Source of the DNA: Anaerotruncus massiliensis (ex Togo et al. 2026)
GTDB taxonomy: Bacteria > Bacillota > Clostridia > Oscillospirales > Ruminococcaceae
Reading direction: 5' to 3'
Length of the DNA: 64,000 nucleotides
Assembly: GCF_900199635.1 (NCBI RefSeq)
Contig: NZ_LT962687.1
Location: forward strand, 1,225,501 to 1,289,500
Below are positions 58,707 through 64,000 of this stretch, piece by piece. Within the stretch, counting starts at the first letter, position 1. Every line of letters starts with the position of its first letter. The notes under the pieces were generated by a model. The model ran no database searches and was not told the origin of the DNA. It worked only from the letters and a program-made list of their open reading frames with translations. A program made the translations under genes and the position numbers.

Positions 58707-59663
58707 ATGAGGGAGATGCAAAGCAACCTGCCACCCAGAGTGGAAAATAAAAAGTCCCGGGACAAGGTAATGACCGCCAAGGAGGCGGTCAGCCGGTTCG
58801 TGCGGGACGGGGACATGATGCTCAGCGGCCTGCAGCACAGCTCGGTCGCGCTCGTGCACGAGATCGCGCGGCAGGGGATGACCGACCTGACCCTGCTGCT
58901 CGACAGCGACAGCGGCCTCACCGCCCCGCTGCTCGGGCTCGGGCGGGTCAAAAAGATCATCACCGCCTACTGCGGAGGCGGCAACGCGGGGAACAACTAT
59001 GTCTTCCGCCGCGCTGCGGAGCAGAAGATTCCCCGCGAGGTCGAGATGGAGTTCTACAGCAACTACGGCATCGCGCTGATGGCGCTGGCCGGTTCGATGA
59101 ACGTGCCCTTCCTGCCGACCCGCTCGATGATCGGCTCGAGCATCGCGGAGCAGAACCCCCGCATCAGGGTGATCGACGACCCCTACGGCGGCGGAACCCC
59201 CGTCGCGCTGGTCCCGGCCGCCCGGCCGGACGTGTGCATCATCCATGTGCACCGGGCCGACAAACTGGGGAATCTACAGTTCTTCGGGCATTTCGGGAAC
59301 ACGGACATCTTCGTGCGCAGCGCGAAATACGTGATCGCGAGCTGCGAGGAGCTGGTCACCACGGATGAGATCCGGCGCACCCCCAACCAGACGATCATCC
59401 CGCAGTACAACGTGGACGCGGTCGTCGAGGCACCCTTCGGCGCGCACTGGTTCGCCTCCAACTACTATTACCACAACGATTTCCCCTTCGGCGCCTACAC
59501 GCTGGAAAAGTGGCGGACGGAGGAGGGCTTCCGGGAGTGGTGCGACAAGTACATCTTCGGCGTGGAGGACTGGGACGGCTACTGCCGGACGGTCGGATAC
59601 GAGCGGCTGTGGAAGCTCTACCACGCCGAAAAGCGGTTTTTGGCATATGGGGAGGTGCGGTAG
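58707..59663 (+). CDS. Family I CoA-transferase, GctA-like alpha subunit
   Basis: 318 residues. Start uncertain: the ATG at 58707 is very close to GGAGGG, and an ATG three codons on is possible. MTAKEAVSRFVRDGDMMLSG, GGGNAGNNYVFRRAAEQK, MEFYSNYGIALMALAG, IDDPYGGGTPVALVPAARPD and HVHRADKLGNLQFFG match the alpha subunit of glutaconate CoA-transferase-like enzymes, a group that also contains the IpdA ring hydrolases. Pairs with the beta subunit that starts two bases later. Confidence 0.88.
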   Translation: MREMQSNLPPRVENKKSRDKVMTAKEAVSRFVRDGDMMLSGLQHSSVALVHEIARQGMTDLTLLLDSDSGLTAPLLGLGRVKKIITAYCGGGNAGNNYVFRRAAEQKIPREVEMEFYSNYGIALMALAGSMNVPFLPTRSMIGSSIAEQNPRIRVIDDPYGGGTPVALVPAARPDVCIIHVHRADKLGNLQFFGHFGNTDIFVRSAKYVIASCEELVTTDEIRRTPNQTIIPQYNVDAVVEAPFGAHWFASNYYYHNDFPFGAYTLEKWRTEEGFREWCDKYIFGVEDWDGYCRTVGYERLWKLYHAEKRFLAYGEVR

Positions 59664-59664
59664 C

Positions 59665-60549
59665 GTGAAAAAGTACGCGAAGGATTATACCCTCAACGAG
59701 CTGCTCGTCGTCACCACCGCAAAGGTGATCCACGACTATGAGACCCTGATCGCCGGGGTCGGCATCCCGACGCTGGCGGCGAGCCTCGCGGGGATCACCC
59801 ACGCCAAAAACATCGTCGTCACCACCGAGTGGGGCACCGTGAACCCCACCCCCCGCCGCCTGATGTTCAGCGTGACCGACACCACGGTCAACGAGCGGGC
59901 GGTGGCGCTGCCCGGCTCGCAGGTGATCATGAACGACATGCAGAACGGCCGCCTCGACCTTGGGGTGATCGGCGGCGCGCAGGTGGACCGGTACGGCAAC
60001 GTGAACTCCACGATGATCCTCGACCGTGAGACGGGCGGCCTCAAAACCATGCTGCCCGGCTCGGGCGGGGCGAACGACATCGCCACCAGCGCAAAACGCA
60101 CGATCATCATCATGCGCAGCACCAGGCGCTGCTTTGTGGAGAAGGTCGATTACATCACCTCGCCGGGCTACCTTGACGGGCCGGGGTGCCGGGAAAAATA
60201 CGGGATGCCCGGCGGCGGGCCGGAGATCGTCATCTCCGCCGAGGGGACCTTCCGTTTCGACCCGGAGACGAAGGAGATGTACCTCGCCACCTATCATCCC
60301 GGCGTGTCGGTGGAGGAGATCCGGGAGATGGTGCCCTGGGACCTGAAGGTTTCCCCGGACGTCCGCGAGACCGAGCCGCCCACCGAGGAGGAGATTGAGA
60401 TTCTGCGCCTGCTCGACCCCTCGGGCATGTATGTCGGCAGCGGCAAGAAGATCCTCAAGGAGGGGGAGCAGGGGAATTTCGGGGTGTTCTTACAGAACAT
60501 GCTCGACTCGTTCGAGCCGATGGGACGGTTTGTCAAGCGGTACGACTGA
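59665..60549 (+). CDS. Family I CoA-transferase, GctB-like beta subunit
   Basis: 294 residues from the GTG at 59665 (GGAGG nine bases upstream). The glutamate that forms the CoA thioester in GctB (position 54 there) corresponds to Glu55 in VVTTEWGTVNPTP, so transferase chemistry is plausible, unlike IpdB which lacks it. GGAQVDRYGNVNST, PGSGGANDIATSAKRTIIIM and PGYLDGPG are further family motifs. Together with the alpha subunit it should swap CoA between an acid and acetyl-CoA or a similar donor. Confidence 0.88.
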   Translation: MKKYAKDYTLNELLVVTTAKVIHDYETLIAGVGIPTLAASLAGITHAKNIVVTTEWGTVNPTPRRLMFSVTDTTVNERAVALPGSQVIMNDMQNGRLDLGVIGGAQVDRYGNVNSTMILDRETGGLKTMLPGSGGANDIATSAKRTIIIMRSTRRCFVEKVDYITSPGYLDGPGCREKYGMPGGGPEIVISAEGTFRFDPETKEMYLATYHPGVSVEEIREMVPWDLKVSPDVRETEPPTEEEIEILRLLDPSGMYVGSGKKILKEGEQGNFGVFLQNMLDSFEPMGRFVKRYD

Positions 60550-60577
60550 AACGGATTGGAAAAGGAGCTGTGACAGC

Positions 60578-61717
60578 ATGATGAATTACTCGTTCTTCCG
60601 GCGGAATGCCGAGAAGGTGCGCGCGGAGCTGCGAAAACGCGGCATCGACGTGATGATCCTCACCCACCAGCAGAAGTACTCCTATGTGTCGGGCAACTTC
60701 CACAACGACTTCAACCTCGGGAACTGCATCTTCGTCTGGGCCGACCAGGAGCCCACCCTGCTCGTGGCGATCGCGGAGTGGCGCAGGCTCAAATATGAGG
60801 GCTACATCAAGGACATCCGCTTCTGGAAATCGCCCTATTCGGGCATGGAGCCGGTCTCCTTCCTCGAGGTCGCCAACCAGATTCTCCACGAGCACGACTG
60901 CGAGCAGGCCACCATCGCCGTGGAACTGCCCTCCATCCCCTACCGCCTCTACCACGACCTCGAGACGGAGTTCCCCGGAGCCACCATTGTCGACGGGGAA
61001 AAGATGATCAACGACATCATGATGATCAAGGACGAGGAGGAGCTGGAGATCACCCGCCGGGTCTGCGCGATGGGCGACGCCGCGCAGCAGAAGATCATTG
61101 AGTACGCGCGCGTCGGCATCACCGAGGCGGAGCTGATGGGGCACTGCGAGCAGGAGATGCGCCGCCTGGGCGCCACCTGGTATTACACCCCCAACCAGTG
61201 CAACTTCGGCGCCCGCATCGGCGGCGGCGACCACCTGCCCTCGGGGAAGATCCTGCGCCGGAACGACGTTTTCTACACCGACTTTCATCCCGTCTGGCAC
61301 GAGTACCGCACCGACACCTTCCGCACCTGGTGCTTCGGCGAGCCGAGCAGGGAGTTCCGCAAGATGACCGATACCATCGAGGGGATCATCCCCGAGTTGA
61401 ACGCCAAGCTGGTGCCGGGGGCCTCCACTAAGGAGATCGAGCACTGGTACCACGACCGGCTGGCGCAGGCGGGATACCCGGACAACGGTTCGGTGCCCCT
61501 CGGACACGGCATCGGTACGGGCCACCTGCCGCCCTACTTCATGGACGACGAGGATGTGATCCTGAAGCCCAACACGCTCATCTCCGTCAACTCCCACATC
61601 TACGACCTCAACGAGGACTTCGCCTTTACGCTCGAGTATATCGTCTGCGTCAAGGAGAGGAAGCTCGAGCTGCTCACCAAATTTCCGCTGGGACTCGTTT
61701 GCATCCCGATCAAATAA
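60578..61717 (+). CDS. M24-fold (creatinase/Xaa-Pro peptidase-like) hydrolase 2
   Basis: 379 residues; AAGGAG ten bases before the ATG at 60578. N-terminal creatinase-type domain (YSYVSGNFHNDFNLGN) and pita-bread domain. The first Asp site reads DFHPVWHEYRTDTF, the catalytic His region PLGHGIGTGHLPPYF. The usual EPG glutamate is replaced in LISVNSHIYDLNEDFAFTLE, so the two-metal centre is incomplete, as in hydrolase 1. It is the last gene of the TRAP operon, ending at a strong terminator. Could release the acid from an amide or peptide-like substrate; substrate unknown. Confidence 0.82.
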   Translation: MMNYSFFRRNAEKVRAELRKRGIDVMILTHQQKYSYVSGNFHNDFNLGNCIFVWADQEPTLLVAIAEWRRLKYEGYIKDIRFWKSPYSGMEPVSFLEVANQILHEHDCEQATIAVELPSIPYRLYHDLETEFPGATIVDGEKMINDIMMIKDEEELEITRRVCAMGDAAQQKIIEYARVGITEAELMGHCEQEMRRLGATWYYTPNQCNFGARIGGGDHLPSGKILRRNDVFYTDFHPVWHEYRTDTFRTWCFGEPSREFRKMTDTIEGIIPELNAKLVPGASTKEIEHWYHDRLAQAGYPDNGSVPLGHGIGTGHLPPYFMDDEDVILKPNTLISVNSHIYDLNEDFAFTLEYIVCVKERKLELLTKFPLGLVCIPIK

Positions 61718-61720
61718 GAA

Positions 61721-61750
61721 AAAAGAGCCGGTTTCCACCGGCTCTTTTTT
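61721..61750 (+). terminator. Terminator of the TRAP/CoA-transferase operon
   Basis: AAAAAGAGCCGGT pairs with ACCGGCTCTTTTT over TTCC, with A and T runs on both sides, so it may also serve the minus-strand gene beyond. Confidence 0.9.
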
Positions 61751-61794
61751 GTTTGCACCGGCAGCGTCCCGCACGGCGCCTTCCGGAATCCGCC

Positions 61795-62325
61795 TCAAAA
61801 GAAGGTCACGGCGGCATCCAAAAGCATCAGCCCCGCGAGGGAACCGCTCAGGAGGGCGAGGGCCCTGCCGGGCAGCCTGCGCGCCGCGCGCTCCAGCAAC
61901 GGTTGGAGAAGGTAGAGGATAACGAGGCCGCCGAGCCCAAACCGGACGCTCGGATTGAGCGCGATCCGCCCCTGAAAATTCAGCGGGTACGCGCGGTAGT
62001 CCCACATCCAGCCGCCCGTTGTAAGCTCCATGACGTAGCTGCCGATGAGCTCGATCACCGTCGCGATGGCCCCGGCCGACGCGAAGACGAGCAGGGGCGT
62101 AACCGGCAGCTTCCCGATGCGGATGTCGCGGTCCCGCAGCCTTCGCAGGGAGAGGACCAGCACCAGGGCGCCCACCCCGTAGATCGGGCAGTAGGGCCCG
62201 AAGAGGACGCCCCGGTTGGAGAAGCCCCACCGGTATACGACGACCTCGAGAAATACCTCGTACAGCCATCCTAGGACGGAGTATGACAGGAAGCAGAGAA
62301 AATACCGTTCGGCTTTGACCAGCAT
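61795..62325 (-). CDS. CmpB-like integral membrane protein (putative ABC-transporter type IV family)
   Basis: 176 residues from the ATG at 62325 with AAAAGGAGGG upstream. Five or six hydrophobic helices. FLSYSVLGWLYEVFLEVVVY, NRGVLFGPYCPIYGVGAL and ELIGSYVMELTTGGWMWDYR are the conserved parts of PF06541, a family named after permeases without firm evidence. It stands alone, convergent with the TRAP operon and divergent from the riboswitch-controlled gene. Function unknown. Confidence 0.85.
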   Translation of the reverse strand: MLVKAERYFLCFLSYSVLGWLYEVFLEVVVYRWGFSNRGVLFGPYCPIYGVGALVLVLSLRRLRDRDIRIGKLPVTPLLVFASAGAIATVIELIGSYVMELTTGGWMWDYRAYPLNFQGRIALNPSVRFGLGGLVILYLLQPLLERAARRLPGRALALLSGSLAGLMLLDAAVTFF

Positions 62326-62492
62326 CCCGGCCCTCCTTTTTTGCGTGCTCCCGCCCCTCCCGGCGGGCGGGGCGGGAGCACGGAAAGATAGTCCCATTAT
62401 GACAGATTCCGGGCGGGAAGGGAAGCCGCGGAGGAAATTTTCCCAATTGGGGCCCGGCGGACGATTTGGGAGATCTTTCATAAAAAACCGCG

Positions 62493-62521
62493 TTGACATT
62501 CCGCAAAATAAGGTATATATT
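62493..62521 (+). promoter_or_regulatory. Promoter of the riboswitch and surface-protein transcript
   Basis: TTGACA (62493-62498), 17-base spacer, TATATT (62516-62521). It gives a leader of about 240 bases that holds the riboswitch and its terminator. Confidence 0.78.
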
Positions 62522-62569
62522 TATAAGTAACACAGAATTTGTCAGTTTAAAATATCAAGAAGATTTGTG

Positions 62570-62658
62570 ACAATTCCATATTGGGCAAACCTGCCTAAAG
62601 GCGGGGACGCAAAGCTATAGGGTCTAATGCGTAAGCGATGACAGCCAGTTGCAGCACA
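62570..62658 (+). ncRNA. Cyclic-di-GMP-I riboswitch (GEMM-I)
   Basis: The conserved core is readable: GGGCAAACC, then a short P2 hairpin CTGCC-TAAA-GGCG with a GNRA-receptor-like partner, GGGACGCAAAGCTA, GGGTCTAA, and after the P3 hairpin ACAGCCAGTTGC. Spacing follows the class I consensus. It is followed by an intrinsic terminator at 62697-62737, so ligand binding most likely decides read-through into the surface-protein gene. The sign of control (on or off) cannot be settled by eye. Confidence 0.9.
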
Positions 62659-62696
62659 TCTGCTCCCGGAGCCCGGGGGCGTTGCTTATGTATGAC

Positions 62697-62737
62697 TGCG
62701 CATTTTATCATTGAAAAATGAGGTGCGTATTTTTTTT
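62697..62737 (+). terminator. Expression-platform terminator of the c-di-GMP riboswitch
   Basis: TGCGCA (62697-62702) pairs with TGCGTA (62724-62729), with an inner CATT/AATG stem, then eight T. A GC-rich hairpin CTCCCGGAG/CCCGGGGGC near 62661-62680 lies between aptamer and terminator and may be the switching strand. Confidence 0.78.
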
Positions 62738-62766
62738 GCAGTATTTTATTAGAGAGGGTAGTTTGT

Positions 62767-64000
62767 ATGAAAACCAAGATGAAAGGGATTCTGGCGCTTC
62801 TTACGGCAGTCGTTCTGCTGTGGGGAGGCAGCCTCCCCCTGTTCGCCGCGGACGGGCAGCCCGGGGAAGAGCCGCGTGAAACCGTGGAGGCGGACCCGGT
62901 CCCCGACCCGGAGCCCCCTTCCACGGAAGTCCCGGAGACGGGCGGCGCGGAAGAACCCGGCGAACCGGAAACGGATGAAGAGGACCCGCCCGCCGAACTC
63001 CCGGGAGATGCGGATTCCGGGGACGGCGGGGAAGAGACGCCGGGAGACGGCGGGCCCGCCGACTCGGTGACGGACCCGGAAGTCCCGGACGAAAGCGGGC
63101 GGACGGACCCGACGGAGGAAACTCCCGGGGACGAGCTCCCCGGAGAGGAACAGCCGGGGGATGAGGACGGACTGGAGCCCGTGGAGGAGGAAGCCGCGGT
63201 CGCCGCGCTTTCCGAAGAGGACGGTCCCGTCCCGGAAATTGACGGGAACCGCGTCTACGCCAACGGGGTTGCCATCACCATCCGCAAGGAGGACGGCGTG
63301 TGCTACATCTTCTACGGGACGGACGGGAAGCTGGAGCTCCCCTCTCCCGGGGGCAAAACCGTCTTCGGGGGCGGCAAGAACCGCGACGTCGACGGGGACA
63401 CCAGCGTCACGCTGGACGGCGTTCCGGTGAGCGCCGTCTATGGCGGCGGTTATTCGGACGGCAGCCATTCCGCCGACGTGAGCGGCGACGCAAATATCGA
63501 TACCTCCGGGAACATCATCGTGAAGACATACGGCGGCGGCTACGCGGAGGCCAAAAACAGCGACGCCAGCGCCCGTGTCCTGGGGACGGCGCGCACCGAG
63601 AACCGGGCCCGCGGCCCCCTACCGGAGGAGGGCTTCACGAAAGACGGCCATAGCGTCTATGGAGGCGGCTACGCCTATTCCAACAGCAGGAACCGTGCGG
63701 ACGCCTCGGTCGGCGCCGTCTCCCTGAAGGTCCTGGAGGGGGGCGCGACCTACAGTGTACGCGGAGGCGGCTATGCGACCGCGACGTCGGGCGGGGCGGC
63801 GGTGGCCGACGTGAACGGCCCCATCAGTATGCACCTCACCGGCCTTGACGTGCGGGAGGTCTACAGCGGCGGTTACGCCAGCGGAGCATCCGCCTCCGCG
63901 ACGGCGGAAAGCATCGACTGCACGGTCGGGACCTCCGAGATGATGAGCTACGAATGCGGGCAGGCCAGCAAGGGGGACGCCTCCGTATCGGGGACGGCCC
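62767..64000 (+). CDS. Secreted GGGY-repeat surface protein, cut by window edge
   Basis: 411 codons open to the window end, no stop reached. Signal peptide MKTKMKGILALLTAVVLLWG with cleavage near LFAADG. Residues about 30-155 form a very acidic Glu/Asp/Pro/Gly tract with PGEE, PGDE and PGDG repeats, a likely wall-spanning stalk. From residue 224 a motif VYGGGY recurs at 224, 254, 297, 331 and 365, each with an alternating Ala/Ser/Val strand after it (for example SHSADVSGDANI), suggesting a stacked beta-helix. The ribosome site is AGAGAGGG before the ATG. It is placed behind a c-di-GMP riboswitch, which in clostridia often governs adhesins and other surface proteins. Anchoring motif, if any, is outside the window. 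Confidence 0.85.
   Translation, partial: MKTKMKGILALLTAVVLLWGGSLPLFAADGQPGEEPRETVEADPVPDPEPPSTEVPETGGAEEPGEPETDEEDPPAELPGDADSGDGGEETPGDGGPADSVTDPEVPDESGRTDPTEETPGDELPGEEQPGDEDGLEPVEEEAAVAALSEEDGPVPEIDGNRVYANGVAITIRKEDGVCYIFYGTDGKLELPSPGGKTVFGGGKNRDVDGDTSVTLDGVPVSAVYGGGYSDGSHSADVSGDANIDTSGNIIVKTYGGGYAEAKNSDASARVLGTARTENRARGPLPEEGFTKDGHSVYGGGYAYSNSRNRADASVGAVSLKVLEGGATYSVRGGGYATATSGGAAVADVNGPISMHLTGLDVREVYSGGYASGASASATAESIDCTVGTSEMMSYECGQASKGDASVSGTA

Noticed and set aside
61699-62274. Open frame on the plus strand opposite the CmpB-like gene
   Set aside because: Charged low-complexity shadow; the minus strand encodes a coherent multi-helix protein with AAAAGGAGGG upstream.

Overview
The window is about 64 kb of a GC-rich (roughly 60-65% by eye), low-redox Firmicute chromosome, most likely a clostridium of the Oscillospiraceae/Ruminococcaceae type. 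The evidence is RNase J, a GdpP-type c-di-AMP phosphodiesterase, an ECF vitamin-transporter module, an SRP RNA and tmRNA of Firmicute type, a DUF5711-like protein, a glycyl radical enzyme with its activase, TRAP/CoA-transferase catabolism, and many GTG/TTG starts preceded by strong GGAGG sites. The genus cannot be fixed from the sequence alone.

Layout. 1-1,100: cysteine desulfurase (cut by the window edge) and RNase HI on the minus strand. 1,275-6,061: a nucleotidyltransferase fused to a degenerate phosphohexomutase, then RNase J with a long basic N-terminal tail. 6,267-7,090: a two-gene minus-strand unit (GIY-YIG-like and DUF6530-like) behind a consensus promoter with a palindromic operator. 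7,273-16,138: housekeeping run gdpP-rplI-dnaB-tilS-hpt-ftsH and a PfkB kinase. 16,188-22,827: nicotinamidase-like protein, DeoR regulator, and a divergent sugar cassette (glycyl radical activase / ROK kinase, glycyl radical enzyme, FSA-type aldolase) that looks like an anhydrosugar-phosphate fermentation pathway. 23,146-34,225: tRNA-Val, ruvCAB, glmM, an RlmI-like methyltransferase, ecfA1-ecfA2-ecfT-truA, DUF5711, CvpA and a CDP-alcohol phosphatidyltransferase. 34,341-40,211: a ClpE-like unfoldase, a lipoprotein, a penicillin-binding protein and DegV. 40,256-44,444: SRP RNA, dnaX-ybaB-recR, GtrA, smpB and tmRNA.

From 44,445 the character changes to accessory DNA. A block of about 6.6 kb directly behind tmRNA is bounded by two near-identical hairpins. 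It holds a truncated coding remnant, an unusual lipoprotein that joins a solute-binding domain to a 5'-nucleotidase C-terminal domain, a hybrid histidine kinase with two receiver domains, and a regulator with two GntR-type DNA-binding domains. Next, 51,127-61,717 is a catabolic island: twin FCD-type GntR regulators, a TAXI-TRAP transporter, one family III and one family I CoA-transferase, and two M24-fold hydrolases lacking a usual metal ligand; AT-rich palindromes near AAAATATATTTT mark its promoters. The window ends with a CmpB-like membrane protein and a c-di-GMP-I riboswitch with its own terminator, placed in front of a large secreted GGGY-repeat protein that runs off the edge.

The most interesting candidates are the ROK-GRE-FSA cassette, the sensor lipoprotein/hybrid kinase/double-GntR unit behind tmRNA, the TRAP/CoA-transferase/M24 pathway of unknown substrate, and the c-di-GMP-controlled surface protein. 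All family assignments come from reading motifs in the translations; no database search was run.
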